NCBI GenBank assembly: GCA_041749255.1
Contig: JBGTBR010000057.1
Coordinates: 1-64,000, forward strand
Length of the DNA stretch: 64,000 bases
Direction of reading: 5' to 3'
DNA from: JABDLO01 sp041749255
Lineage (GTDB): Bacteria; Bacteroidota; Bacteroidia; Chitinophagales; Saprospiraceae
In this document: in pieces, positions 44,776-54,617 of the stretch
Position numbering within the stretch: position 1 is the stretch's first letter
Layout of the letters: each line of letters opens with the position of its first letter
Translations under genes and position numbers: made by a program
Notes under the pieces: model-generated
The model's input: only the letters and a program-made list of their open reading frames with translations
What the model was told of the DNA's origin: nothing
Databases searched by the model: none

Positions 44776-47028
44776 ATGTTCCTAAAATACCGCCCTTTCA
44801 TTATTTCATTTTTTATCCTGTGGACCATCGTAAGTGGTTTCTACGTAACCCGTCTTCAGTTTTCCTTTGATTTTGAACAATTTTTTCCAAAAGGTGACCC
44901 AGATCTTGAGTTTTTTAAAAACTTCATTGAAGAATTTGAAACAGATGATAACTTTCTACTCATTGCTGTTGAAAACAAACCCACTGTTTTTGATTCTTCA
45001 TTTCTTTCCCGTTTTCACCAATATTCCCTAGATCTTCGTACACTCCCTTATGTAGAGAATGTGCAAAGCCTTACTATGCTTAGATATCCGGTAAAGACTC
45101 CTTTCGGTATCAGTACCATTCCGGTCATACATAGAAATCAATTGGAATTGTACGAACAGGATCGACAGTTTATTCTCACGGATCCCAGGTTTGTGCATAA
45201 CCTGATTAATGAGAAAGGAGATGCCCTGGTGGTCATGATCAAAAACAAAGATGCCATTGATCTCGCAGAATCCATGGAACTCATGAATTCCCTCCACGAA
45301 ATGAATCATGGCTATGGTTTTAAGCAAATTTATATAGTGGGAAGAGCTGATCTTCAGAATGAATTGGTGCAATTTCAGAAGAAGGAGATCATCAGAACTG
45401 CAGTATTTTCTTTTATACTGGTAAGTTTGATTTTATGGATTTTGTACAGACGTCCCATTGGTTTGGCGATAACATTGGTCTCCATTGGTATGGGATTGGT
45501 TATTTTTATTGGTCTCATGGGCATGCTGGGCAGGGATTTCAATGCCTTATCTGCATTGTATCCGATACTACTACTTATTGTGGGTACTTCTGATGTTATT
45601 CATATTCAGTCAAAATATATCGATGAGTTAAGAAAAGGAATAGAAAAGTTCCCGGCTATGGTAACCACAATAAAAGAAATCGGATTGGCGACACTTCTTA
45701 CTTCTACCACAACTTCTATCGGCTTTGCAACTTTACTTACGTCCAGAGTTCAGCCCATAAGGGAATTTGGTGTCAATGCTGCTATAGGTGTTATGATTGC
45801 TTACCTGACCGTCATTTTTTTTACAACCTCTGTCATGACTTATTTTTCAGGAGACCAGATTAGCAAATATACAAAGAGAAAAAATATATGGGATTCTATC
45901 ATAGATTGGTTTTATCGCCAAAGTCTTTTGCGTTCGGTATGGATTACAAGGGGATCGGTGGCAATGGTGTTGATTTTTATTGGCGGAATCAGTCTGATTA
46001 CCACCAACTACAATATATCTGACAGTTTGCCGCGAAAGGAAAGGGTTACAGAAGACTTTTTATATTTTGAAAGGGAATTTGCAGGATTCAGACCTTTGGA
46101 GTTTGCCATAGAAGCCAGGAAAGATTATATGGCCAATGATTTTGAAGTATTACAGCAGGTAAATAAGCTAGAAGAGTATCTTATAACTATTCCTGAAATC
46201 AAAACCAGTGTTTCTCCCGCCACATTGTACAAAAGTATAGAGCGGATGAAAAGAGGTAATACCCTGGAAGCGTATCAATTTCCCAAAACCAAAAGTGATT
46301 TTGAAGAGGCCAGGCGATTGATAGAAAGAAGCAATAGCAGGGATGTCAATGTACTTATAAGCAAGGACAATAAAAAGACCAGAATATCCTCCAGGATTCT
46401 CGACATTGGAGCCGATACTTTAATGGTATTAGGGACTAAAATTGACAACTGGATCGAAGATAATATTGATACAACTGTAATTGATGTGAAAAGAACGGGT
46501 ACAGGTATGATTTTGGTAAAGAATGCCGAGTACGTAAGGAACAGTCTCTTTTCAGGTCTTTTGTTAGCCATTATTGCGGTAAGTTTTTTAATGGGCATAC
46601 TCTTTATGAATTGGCGTATACTTTTCATAGCCATTGTTCCCAATATGTTGCCTTTATTACTGGCCGGCGCCATTATTGGTTATGCAGGTATTGAGCTGGA
46701 AGCTGGAATTTCAATCGTTTTTGCCATTATCTTTGGGATAGCTGTTGACGATACCATACATTTTTTAAGTAAATTTAATATAGCCAGAAGAGCGGGAATG
46801 GATGGCGAAGTCGCGTTAAAAACAACATTTGAGGAAACAGGCAAAGCCATTATGTTTACCACCATCATTTTATTCTTTGGCTTTTTGCTCATGCTTTTTT
46901 CCAATAATCCACTCAGTTTTACCATTGGCATATTGATTTCAGCAACCCTCATAGGTGCATTCTTATTTGATCTGACTTTACTACCTGTATTATTGAGAAA
47001 GTATTTGAAAGATACTGATTCCAAATGA
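44776..47028 (+). CDS. MMPL/RND-family exporter
   Basis: A 750-residue membrane protein with the RND/MMPL two-fold layout: TM1 at about 10-25, a large extracytoplasmic loop with paired ISDSLP-like structure, then two five-helix bundles. These contain the sterol-sensing-like segments GLAITLVSIGMGLVIFIGLMG, LYPILLLIVGTSDVIHIQSKY and, in the second half, IVFAIIFGIAVDDTIHFLSKF. The Asp residues in GTSDVIH and VDDTIH are proton-relay candidates. It probably exports lipids or hydrophobic compounds. It converges on nadA with 20 bp between stops. Confidence 0.9.
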   Translation: MFLKYRPFIISFFILWTIVSGFYVTRLQFSFDFEQFFPKGDPDLEFFKNFIEEFETDDNFLLIAVENKPTVFDSSFLSRFHQYSLDLRTLPYVENVQSLTMLRYPVKTPFGISTIPVIHRNQLELYEQDRQFILTDPRFVHNLINEKGDALVVMIKNKDAIDLAESMELMNSLHEMNHGYGFKQIYIVGRADLQNELVQFQKKEIIRTAVFSFILVSLILWILYRRPIGLAITLVSIGMGLVIFIGLMGMLGRDFNALSALYPILLLIVGTSDVIHIQSKYIDELRKGIEKFPAMVTTIKEIGLATLLTSTTTSIGFATLLTSRVQPIREFGVNAAIGVMIAYLTVIFFTTSVMTYFSGDQISKYTKRKNIWDSIIDWFYRQSLLRSVWITRGSVAMVLIFIGGISLITTNYNISDSLPRKERVTEDFLYFEREFAGFRPLEFAIEARKDYMANDFEVLQQVNKLEEYLITIPEIKTSVSPATLYKSIERMKRGNTLEAYQFPKTKSDFEEARRLIERSNSRDVNVLISKDNKKTRISSRILDIGADTLMVLGTKIDNWIEDNIDTTVIDVKRTGTGMILVKNAEYVRNSLFSGLLLAIIAVSFLMGILFMNWRILFIAIVPNMLPLLLAGAIIGYAGIELEAGISIVFAIIFGIAVDDTIHFLSKFNIARRAGMDGEVALKTTFEETGKAIMFTTIILFFGFLLMLFSNNPLSFTIGILISATLIGAFLFDLTLLPVLLRKYLKDTDSK

Positions 47029-47048
47029 AGACATGAGGAAACTGGTGG

Positions 47049-48056
47049 TTATAATCCGGCTTTAGCACTGATTTCCATCATCCGGTCGATACTGGCTCTG
47101 GCTTTATCTATGACCCAATCTTCAAGGATGATTTCCGGAAGCTCGTATTTCATACACAAATACAACTTTTCCAATGTGTTTCTTTTCATATGCGGGCAAT
47201 CGTTGCAGGCGCAGGTATTATTGGGGGGTGCGGGAATAAAAAGCTTATCAGGACTTGCCAGTTGCATTTGATGCAGGATTCCAGACTCTGTGGCGACGAT
47301 AAATTCTTTAGAATCAGACTCCTTTGTAAATCGCAATAATTGACTGGTAGATCCTATGAAGTCAGCTTGTTCCAGTATATGAGGCTCGCATTCAGGGTGG
47401 GCTATAAATTGAGCTTCAGGATGACGTGCCATCAGTTTGGCGATTTTTTCATGTGAAAATATCTCATGCACCATACAGGTACCATTCCAGAGTATAAGAT
47501 CCCGGCCTGTTTTTTTCTTTAAATAGGCACCCAGATTTTTATCCGGAGCAAAAATAATACCCTGATCTTCAGGAACGCTTCTGATGACTATTTCTGCATT
47601 GGAGGATGTACAGCATATATCGGTGAGGGTTTTGAGCTCTGCAGTACAATTGATATAACTGACTACGATATGATTGGGATACTTTTCCTTGAATTTCCTG
47701 AACAAGTGAGGAGGACAAGAGTCTGCCAATGAGCAACCAGCTTTTAGATCCGGAAGCAATACTTTCTTTTGTGGACTGAGAATTTTAGCCGTTTCTGCCA
47801 TAAAATGTACACCGGCAAAAACGATGATATCCGCATCTGTTTTGGCTGCTTGTTGGGCAAGACCTAAACTATCGCCTATGTAATCTGCAAGATCCTGGAT
47901 CTCTGATTCCTGGTAGTAGTGTGCCAGTATTACGGCATTTTTCTCCTTTTTTAGCCTTTCGATCTCTTTATATAAATCAATGGTAGGATCCACTTCTAAA
48001 TCGAGAAACCCATTTCTGTCCAATCTTTCTTTTGCTGCTGTTACTTCGGCGACCAT
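47049..48056 (-). CDS. nadA: Quinolinate synthase NadA
   Basis: A 335-residue [4Fe-4S] enzyme that condenses iminoaspartate with dihydroxyacetone phosphate into quinolinate for NAD biosynthesis. The cluster cysteines are Cys108 in LKAGCSLA, Cys194 in WNGTCMVH and a third in CACNDCPHM. Family motifs AHYYQ, GVHFMAETAKIL and PDKNLG are intact. No nadB or nadC lies nearby. Confidence 0.97.
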   Translation of the reverse strand: MVAEVTAAKERLDRNGFLDLEVDPTIDLYKEIERLKKEKNAVILAHYYQESEIQDLADYIGDSLGLAQQAAKTDADIIVFAGVHFMAETAKILSPQKKVLLPDLKAGCSLADSCPPHLFRKFKEKYPNHIVVSYINCTAELKTLTDICCTSSNAEIVIRSVPEDQGIIFAPDKNLGAYLKKKTGRDLILWNGTCMVHEIFSHEKIAKLMARHPEAQFIAHPECEPHILEQADFIGSTSQLLRFTKESDSKEFIVATESGILHQMQLASPDKLFIPAPPNNTCACNDCPHMKRNTLEKLYLCMKYELPEIILEDWVIDKARASIDRMMEISAKAGL

Positions 48057-48123
48057 TTTATACAGTTTTCATTCATAAAGATAACAATGTTAAAGAATAT
48101 CTGGTTTCGATTATCCATGATAA

Positions 48124-48756
48124 TCAGGTGTATTTTGCCGACATTTCCCATAAAGGATCACCCTCTGGAAGAGGAGCGGTAAAGGATCTCCCATCGCCTA
48201 AAGTAACATTATATCCGTGTAGATGAATGAAGCGACCCGGATTCTTCCTTCTGGCTCCATATTTCACATCTCCTTTTACCGGATGACCGGCAAGGGACAT
48301 TTGAGCTCTGATTTGATGAAATCTACCCGTCTTGATTTCAACTTCCAGCAAGGTGTAGTTGTCAAAAAGAAACAATATGCGATAATGTAGGGTGGCTTTT
48401 TTGCCTGTAGGTGAGGGAATGGATTTATTATTTCTCCCTTTAATGAGAAAGTCTTCCAGGGTGCCTGTTGCATTGTCCCACCTGCCTTCTGTAATGACCA
48501 GGTATTTTTTAGAGGTTTGGCTATGCCAGGTGGTCATGATTTGTTGGTATTCTGCTTTGGTTTTTGCAAAAATGACCAACCCGGATACAGGCCTGTCCAA
48601 TCTATTGACCAGATAAAGGGGAGAAATTTTTGATATTTGCTCTGCCCATATTTGTAAATCTGCATCACCGGTTTGATCACTCTGAACGGGTGTGCCGGCA
48701 GGTTTGTTGACAACGAGAAGGTCACCGGTATCAGCTATTATATTTTGTAACTTCAT
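48124..48756 (-). CDS. RluA-type pseudouridine synthase, no S4 domain
   Basis: I start at 48756, the only ATG (MKLQNIIADTGDLLVVNKPAG), which gives 210 residues. The reading frame opens with a TTG 6 bp upstream. The catalytic loop NRLDRPVSGL holds the nucleophilic Asp (residue 54 from this start). The KTGRFHQIRAQMSLAGHPVKGDVKYGA segment is the RluA C-terminal motif. There is no N-terminal S4 domain, as in TruC/RluA-type enzymes. The RNA target is unknown. Confidence 0.88.
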   Translation of the reverse strand: MKLQNIIADTGDLLVVNKPAGTPVQSDQTGDADLQIWAEQISKISPLYLVNRLDRPVSGLVIFAKTKAEYQQIMTTWHSQTSKKYLVITEGRWDNATGTLEDFLIKGRNNKSIPSPTGKKATLHYRILFLFDNYTLLEVEIKTGRFHQIRAQMSLAGHPVKGDVKYGARRKNPGRFIHLHGYNVTLGDGRSFTAPLPEGDPLWEMSAKYT

Positions 48757-49010
48757 TATCAAACATGGTATTAAAACAAAGTGTGGTAATTAGGATTTTT
48801 TGAATTTTGAAAAAATGGATATCATTCATTCCTCCGGGAAATGTGTAAAATAATGAATACATTTGCAATATTATTCAATCCAGGGAGTAATTAATTAAAT
48901 TCAGGATTTGTAATTTTGTAACTCTTAGCTATTATTCCAAAGGAGTAACATATGTAATATCTGATTAGTTACAAAAGATCATATACCAACAAATACAAGA
49001 ACACACGTCC

Positions 49011-49160
49011 ATGAAATTTGTACTTTTTGCTTTACTCATTTATGCCATTTACAGGCTCTTCTTTAAACCGAAGAAAAGAATACCTGCTCCACTTGAGAAA
49101 AAATCACTTCACGACATTCAGGACAATGAAGAATTCGTGGATTATGAGGAGGTTGAATAA
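49011..49160 (+). CDS. Small single-TM protein, 49 residues
   Basis: A 49-residue open frame: an N-terminal hydrophobic helix (VLFALLIYAIYRLFF), a basic patch KPKKR just inside, then an acidic tail ending VDYEEVE. It resembles short Bacteroidota membrane proteins of the DUF4834 kind (short helix, then a conserved acidic C-terminus). It lies 33 bp before the SDR gene on the same strand and may be co-transcribed with it. Confidence 0.7.
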   Translation: MKFVLFALLIYAIYRLFFKPKKRIPAPLEKKSLHDIQDNEEFVDYEEVE

Positions 49161-49193
49161 CTCTAAAAATATTCCCAAAATTAAAGATGAAGC

Positions 49194-49967
49194 ATGATAT
49201 TTAAAGATGGATTATTTAAAAATAAAGTTGTTTTGGTTACCGGCGGGGGTAGTGGTATTGGCATGGAAACAGCCCGTCAGTACTTAGAGTTAGGGGCTAC
49301 TGTATATATATCTTCCCGAAAAGAAGAAAGGTTGAAGAATGCTACTGAAGAATTGTCTTCCATCGGAACTGTGCATTATGCTGTTTGTGATAACAGAGAT
49401 ATAGAACAAGTGGAGAGCCTGGCTAAAAAGATAAAGGACGAAATGGGTAAACTTGACATTTTGATCAACAATGCGGGTGGTCAGTTTCCCGTTGCCGCAG
49501 AAAATTTGAATAAAAAAGGATGGGATGCCGTCATCAACAATAATCTGAATGGTACCTGGTACGTCACTCATACAATGGCTACTACATTTTTTATTCCTCA
49601 GGGTAAAGGAAATATAGTCAACATCATAGTCAATATTTACAGGGGTGTTCCGGGAATGATCCACACGGGAGCTGCCAGAGCAGGAATTGACAATATGACT
49701 AAAACTTTGGCAGTTGAATGGAGTAAGCACAACATAAATGTCAATGCGATAGCACCAGGCATCATTTATTCCTCAGGACTGGAACAGTATCCAGAGGAAC
49801 TCACCCGGGGAATTGCTGCAAAAGTACCCTTAAAGAGATTGGGAAGCACAAAAGAAGTGGCTCAGCTGATTTTATACACCTCCTCCGATATGGCCAGCTA
49901 TATCACCGGTGAGACCATTTACATCGATGGAGGTTGGAGGTTATATGGTGATATTTTTGAACTGTAA
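49194..49967 (+). CDS. SDR-family oxidoreductase, enoyl/dienoyl-CoA reductase type
   Basis: A 257-residue short-chain dehydrogenase: nucleotide motif TGGGSGIG at 16-23, INNAGG at 91-96, and the ending SYITGETIYIDGGW. The usual YxxxK catalytic pair is absent: the aligned segment reads H-T-G-A-A-R-A-G (157-164), with Thr at the Tyr position and Arg at the Lys position. That replacement is the mark of the 2,4-dienoyl-CoA/trans-2-enoyl-CoA reductase branch (DECR/PECR), so fatty-acyl-CoA metabolism is the best guess. The prfA start lies 31 bp downstream. Confidence 0.85.
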   Translation: MIFKDGLFKNKVVLVTGGGSGIGMETARQYLELGATVYISSRKEERLKNATEELSSIGTVHYAVCDNRDIEQVESLAKKIKDEMGKLDILINNAGGQFPVAAENLNKKGWDAVINNNLNGTWYVTHTMATTFFIPQGKGNIVNIIVNIYRGVPGMIHTGAARAGIDNMTKTLAVEWSKHNINVNAIAPGIIYSSGLEQYPEELTRGIAAKVPLKRLGSTKEVAQLILYTSSDMASYITGETIYIDGGWRLYGDIFEL

Positions 49968-49982
49968 TCCGGGAAATATTCT

Positions 49983-49990
49983 TATTTTTG
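49983..49990 (+). promoter_or_regulatory. Candidate -7 promoter element of prfA
   Basis: TATTTTTG matches TAnnTTTG and lies just 8 bp before the prfA ATG, with a TTTG further upstream at a slightly long spacing inside the end of the SDR gene. If used, the transcript would be leaderless or nearly so. Confidence 0.4.
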
Positions 49991-49998
49991 CGCCCGCC

Positions 49999-51069
49999 AT
50001 GATAGATAAATTACAAGCCATTCACGAACGGTATCACTACCTTGAAGAAAAACTGTCTGACCCTGAGGTCATTCAGGATATGAAGCAATTTACCCGCATC
50101 AACAGGGAGTACAAAGATTTGAAAGAGGTTGTGGAAGCGTTTTTCATCTACAAAGATATTGTTGACAATATCGCATCATCCCGCAAGATGCTCAAAGACC
50201 CGGATCCTGAAATGCGGGAAATGGCAGAACTTGAGCTCGATGAGCTGGAAGAGAAAAAAGAAGAATGGGAAGAAAAAATCAGAATACTGCTAATACCTAA
50301 AGACCCGGAAGACAGTAAAGACGTTATAATAGAAATCCGCTCCGGAACCGGAGGTGATGAAGCCAGTATTTTTGCCGGTGATTTATTTAAAATGTACAGC
50401 AAGTATTTTGAGTCAAAAGGTTGGAAAACAGAAATATTGGATGTCAATGAAGGCAGTGTAGGAGGCTTTAACAAAGTGGTCATTGAGGTGTTTGGAAACG
50501 ATGTGTACGGATTTTTGAAGTTTGAATCAGGAGCCCACAGGGTGCAGAGAGTACCTAAAACAGAATCTCAGGGTAGGGTGCATACCTCTGCGGCTACGGT
50601 TGCCGTATTGCCCAAATTTGAAGAAGAAGATATCAATATCAGGAAGGACGAACTCAAAGTGGATACTTTCAGAGCAAGCGGAGCCGGAGGTCAACATGTT
50701 AACAAAACCGAGTCGGGAGTTCGTTTTACCCATATACCTACGGGTATCGTTTCGGAAAGTACGGATTCCAGGTCTCAACATAAAAACAGGGAAATAGCCC
50801 TTCAAAGACTGTACGTTAAAGTGCGAGAAGTGCAAAAGGAAAAAGTATATGAAGAACAAAAAGAAAAGAGAAAATCTTTGGTTGGAACCGGAGATCGGTC
50901 TGACAAGATACGCACCTACAACTATCCTCAAAACAGGGTTACAGATCACCGCATCAATCTGACTTTATATAATCTTGATCGCATTATGGAAGGGCAATTG
51001 GATGAGATCATCGAAAAACTTCAATTGGCTGAAAATGCACAGAAAATGAAAGAGGGTTTGACAGTATAG
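49999..51069 (+). CDS. prfA: Peptide chain release factor 1
   Basis: I start at 49999 (MIDKLQAIHERYHYLEEKLSDPEV). The frame stays open a further 90 bp upstream across the end of the SDR gene but reads unlike RF1 there. The 356-residue protein recognises UAG and UAA. The stop-reading loop is RVPKTESQGRVHTS (PxT as in RF1), and the GGQ motif in SGAGGQHVNKTESG triggers peptide release. Length is typical. Confidence 0.97.
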   Translation: MIDKLQAIHERYHYLEEKLSDPEVIQDMKQFTRINREYKDLKEVVEAFFIYKDIVDNIASSRKMLKDPDPEMREMAELELDELEEKKEEWEEKIRILLIPKDPEDSKDVIIEIRSGTGGDEASIFAGDLFKMYSKYFESKGWKTEILDVNEGSVGGFNKVVIEVFGNDVYGFLKFESGAHRVQRVPKTESQGRVHTSAATVAVLPKFEEEDINIRKDELKVDTFRASGAGGQHVNKTESGVRFTHIPTGIVSESTDSRSQHKNREIALQRLYVKVREVQKEKVYEEQKEKRKSLVGTGDRSDKIRTYNYPQNRVTDHRINLTLYNLDRIMEGQLDEIIEKLQLAENAQKMKEGLTV

Positions 51070-51102
51070 TGTCAAGATCATTCGTTTTTGAAAACTGGGT
51101 AA

Positions 51103-52067
51103 TTAATCTGTTGTATATAAAGTATTCCTCTGCTTTTTAAAGACCAAGTTTTCTGAAGTCTTCTTTTTCTGAATGAATAGTGGATAATCAGAGGTGCATT
51201 CTTCCAAAGTTCCTTCTCCAGTGATGAAATGACAAATAAATCCATGTTGTTCCAATGTGTTTTTTGCGTTGGAATGGGGTGAATCGCCTGGACTTCCGCT
51301 ATGGAATTCCATAATTACCGTCAAGTCATTTATTTCTCCGAGGAGTTGTAGCCCGCCTTTCACGATCTTTTCTTCTCCTCCTTCTGCATCTATTTTTATA
51401 TAAGTCGGTGCACTTTTATCCAGGGAATGTAATAATGTAATAATGAATCTAAAGTGATTGAATCGACCATTTTGCTACTGGCTTTTTGCTTTTGAGTTGA
51501 GGGACTATGTGAAAAAGATTCGCGGATTAATGTATTTCCTTCTGAATGCAGCAGTGGAAAAGTATACAGAATGACCTGGCCAACCTCGTCAGTGACAGCA
51601 CTTTCAAACACGGAGATGTTGGTCTTTTCAATAGCATTGGCAGCCAGAAGGTTGAAGCTTTCCGGAGTCGGTTCGAATGAATACACCTTTCCAACTTTTC
51701 GTGTCAGTTTTGATGCCAGTAGTGAATAATATCCAAAATGTGCCCCTACATCAACAAATACATCTCCTTCTTTCAGGTGCTTGGTCAAAAAGGCGGTTAA
51801 TCTTACTTCAGAACCATGCGATTTTCCTCCGGTGAGAAATATGTCCGTAGCTGAGGGAAGGTTAACATTCATCGGTTCTCCGAAAAATGTGTAAGTGCGT
51901 GTTTTCCAGCCTTTTTGAAATAGTGGATAATAAATTTTCAAAATGAATTGGGCAAAAATATATTTAATCGGGTTATGGAAAAACCTATTAAACTTTCCGT
52001 TTTCTGATAGTAGTTTATACTTTTGAAATCCCTGGAATATAGCTGGATGGTTCTTTTTTATTTGCAT
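51103..52067 (-). pseudogene. FkbM-family methyltransferase, frameshifted by 8-bp duplication
   Basis: An S-adenosylmethionine methyltransferase. Residues 1-205 are intact: the SAM-binding motif is VFVDVGAHFGYYSLLASKL, followed by VYSFEPTPESFNLL. The frame then breaks within LDSLLH at a tandem copy of ATGTAATA (51427-51442). In the other frame the FkbM C-terminus continues APTYIKIDAEGGEEKIVKGGLQLL down to 51103. Deleting one 8-bp unit restores a protein of 318 residues. FkbM enzymes O-methylate sugars or polyketides. The clean break suggests a young pseudogene or slippage-controlled switch. Confidence 0.88.
51427..51442. repeat. Tandem 8-bp duplication that breaks the FkbM gene
   Basis: Two adjacent copies of ATGTAATA (51427-51434, 51435-51442). 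One copy is enough for an open FkbM frame; the second shifts it by two. It is the signature of slipped-strand replication. Confidence 0.9.
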
Positions 52068-52263
52068 TTCAAAATGGAGTAAACTCAGTCATAATTCATA
52101 TTTTTTTGTGCTTTTAGAGGCTTTACATTTAAAAGGACTTCTCGACATTGAAAATTTTTCATCCGAAACTAGGGCTGGTAAAAATATCTTTAGATTTTAC
52201 GAAGGAAACAAATGGCTTTTGCATAAAATATTCTGCAAAAGGTATTTATATGGGATATTATTC

Positions 52264-52271
52264 TAATTTTG
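52264..52271 (+). promoter_or_regulatory. Candidate -7 promoter element of the esterase gene
   Basis: TAATTTTG fits TAnnTTTG and lies 16 bp before the esterase ATG at 52288. No clear -33 TTTG at the standard distance. Confidence 0.35.
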
Positions 52272-52287
52272 CGCCAAATTTTTAGAC

Positions 52288-53019
52288 ATGCACAGATATA
52301 TTGACCAATGGTATAGCCCATCCTTGAACAAAAATATGGAAATTGTTACATATGGGCATTATGGATTTTCGCTTTTACTTCTACCTACAGCAGCAGCTGA
52401 CTTTCTGGAGTATGAGAGATTTTTAATGATAGATGTTATTTCCAAATACATTGACGAGGGTAAAGTAAAGGTTTTTTCAATCAATTCCATCAACAATGAG
52501 AGCTGGCTTAACAGTAAAATGGAAGGCAGGCACAAAGCCATTAGACACCAGCAGTTTAATAACTATGTTTACAATGAGGTCATACCCTATATTAAAAACA
52601 GTACCAGTCAGGATACACCCATAATCACTTGTGGTGCATCATTTGGAGCATTGCATGCCGCTAATCTATTCTTTAAAAACCCATGGAAAATAAATGGTTG
52701 TATCGCCATGTCCGGAGTATATGATCTGGGATCCTACACAAAAAGTTACTGGGATGAAGACACGTATTTTAATAGTCCAATGCACTATTTAAACGATATG
52801 AAGGACGAAAACCATCTCAATGCCATCAGAAGCTCAAATCATATACATATATTGACCGGCTCAGGAGATTATGAAGACCCCAATGCTTCGCGTTATATTT
52901 CAGGGCTTTTAAATTTTAAAGGCATTCCACACGATCTGGATATATGGGGATATGATATCAAACACGATTGGCCTACCTGGAGATCTATGCTTCCATATCT
53001 GTTGGAGACAAAATTTTAA
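52288..53019 (+). CDS. Putative esterase (esterase D/PHB depolymerase-like)
   Basis: A 243-residue alpha/beta hydrolase. The nucleophile elbow is CGASFGALHA with the Ser in GASFG. An acidic residue follows in HILTGSGDYEDP, and the histidine is probably in IKHDWPTW near the C-terminus. The pattern HRYIDQWYSPSLNKNMEIVTYG at the start is typical of the 'putative esterase' family. No signal peptide. The substrate is unknown. It converges on the DUF389 gene. Confidence 0.83.
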   Translation: MHRYIDQWYSPSLNKNMEIVTYGHYGFSLLLLPTAAADFLEYERFLMIDVISKYIDEGKVKVFSINSINNESWLNSKMEGRHKAIRHQQFNNYVYNEVIPYIKNSTSQDTPIITCGASFGALHAANLFFKNPWKINGCIAMSGVYDLGSYTKSYWDEDTYFNSPMHYLNDMKDENHLNAIRSSNHIHILTGSGDYEDPNASRYISGLLNFKGIPHDLDIWGYDIKHDWPTWRSMLPYLLETKF

Positions 53020-53041
53020 CCCCGAATAGTTCAGTATAAAA

Positions 53042-54538
53042 TCATTGTATATCAAACTCCATTTTACCGGAGATGATCTGATTGGTTAACCACCTTTTTA
53101 GGATTTCGGTCTTTTGTGATTTGGTGCCGGATGCCAGGTTTTTTTTCCATAGGGCTTTCATAACAAGGGTAGTATCCTTTTTCATATTCGCATCTGCAGA
53201 GATGTAATTATAATATCCTATATTTTCCAACTCTGGGAATAGAATGTAAGCATTATTTATGAGTTCACTGAAAGGAACCTTTAAATTATTAAGATTGCCG
53301 AGGTTTGCGAGTTCTTTTTCCAGTTCTGTTATTTTGGCATCTTTTTCCTGCATATCTTTTTTTGAAGCTTCATACAACTCGCGTACGTATACAAATTTAT
53401 CCTCTGTCTCCCCTCTAACTCCTCCCTGAATCAGAACCCTGGTATTTCTGAGCTTTGGGTAATTTTGGTTTGCCTGGGCTTCCCATGAAGCGGCCAGGTT
53501 ATCAGATATTATGTCGCTACCTACAAAATATAATTTAATGAGTCCACCGTGCTTATTATGCTCGATTTCAGTCATATTATCCAACATGATACCCCCTTCC
53601 GTAAACTGGTAAGGTTTTATTACTTCGTCTATAAATTTAGTGGCCTGATTATTAAAAAGCTTTTGCTGGAATACATTGTAAAATGTCAATGACGCTGGTA
53701 ACATGGCTAAAAAGGCAACAATAGAAATGACTTGTGAAATCCTCCTTCTTCTAATGGAATTCACATAGCGAACCATAGGAAACCGGAGTAACTTAAGAAT
53801 CAGGAAAGTAGCCAGGCATATAAAAATACTGTTTATCGTAAAGAGGTACATGGCACCGCCAAAGTATGATAAGCCCCTCATGGCCACAACTCCGCTTTCA
53901 GCTACGAACATAGACAATCCGAAACCGGCTGTACAAAGTGGAGGCATCAAAGCGGTAGCAATCGCCACACCGTATATTACACTGGCTATAGTACCCTTTT
54001 TGGTGCGGGCAATGATCAATCCCAATCCACCAAAAAATGCAATTAAAACATCCCTGATGTCCGGTGCCGTTCTGGCCAGTAATTCTGATGACTCTTCACG
54101 AAGGGGAAATATCCAGAAGAAGAGAAAAGCCGTCATAACACTCAGCACTACCATTATGCCAAAGTTTTTTACCGACCTTCGCATAGTATCTATATCATTG
54201 ATGGCAAGAGACAGTCCCATTCCCAATATGGGGCTTAGTAGGGGAGAGATTAACATCGCTCCGATCACCACCGCGGTGGAATTGGCATTAAGACCTACAG
54301 AAGCGACAAATATCGAGCAAATTAGAATCCATGCTGTATGGCCTCTCATGGAAATGTCATTCTTAATGGTTTCTATGGTGACGGCCTGGTCTGTTTCGGA
54401 ACTGATATCAAAAGTATCTCTGATAAAATTCTTGAAAGACAAAAATACGTCTTTTAAGTCCTTCTGCAGGGCCTGCTCTGAATTGCTAGATTTATTTTTG
54501 CCTTCACTGACTTCTGGCAAATTATTTTTTTCCTCCAT
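53042..54538 (-). CDS. DUF389 family membrane protein
   Basis: A 498-residue protein. After a soluble N-terminus comes a block of six or more helices (about 70-300) with the DUF389 hallmarks ANSTAVVIGAMLISPLLSPILGMGLSLA and GVAIATALMPPLCTAGFG. A second soluble part follows (about 310-498) with a coiled-coil segment KDAKITELEKELANL. The family is widespread but of unknown transport or signalling role. Confidence 0.9.
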   Translation of the reverse strand: MEEKNNLPEVSEGKNKSSNSEQALQKDLKDVFLSFKNFIRDTFDISSETDQAVTIETIKNDISMRGHTAWILICSIFVASVGLNANSTAVVIGAMLISPLLSPILGMGLSLAINDIDTMRRSVKNFGIMVVLSVMTAFLFFWIFPLREESSELLARTAPDIRDVLIAFFGGLGLIIARTKKGTIASVIYGVAIATALMPPLCTAGFGLSMFVAESGVVAMRGLSYFGGAMYLFTINSIFICLATFLILKLLRFPMVRYVNSIRRRRISQVISIVAFLAMLPASLTFYNVFQQKLFNNQATKFIDEVIKPYQFTEGGIMLDNMTEIEHNKHGGLIKLYFVGSDIISDNLAASWEAQANQNYPKLRNTRVLIQGGVRGETEDKFVYVRELYEASKKDMQEKDAKITELEKELANLGNLNNLKVPFSELINNAYILFPELENIGYYNYISADANMKKDTTLVMKALWKKNLASGTKSQKTEILKRWLTNQIISGKMEFDIQ

Positions 54539-54617
54539 CCAAGTTGACTAGTTCTTAGGCTATGTGAGTGCGATGATAAACTTATGTTTACGGCTTCACT
54601 TTAAAATCTTACTCCAA

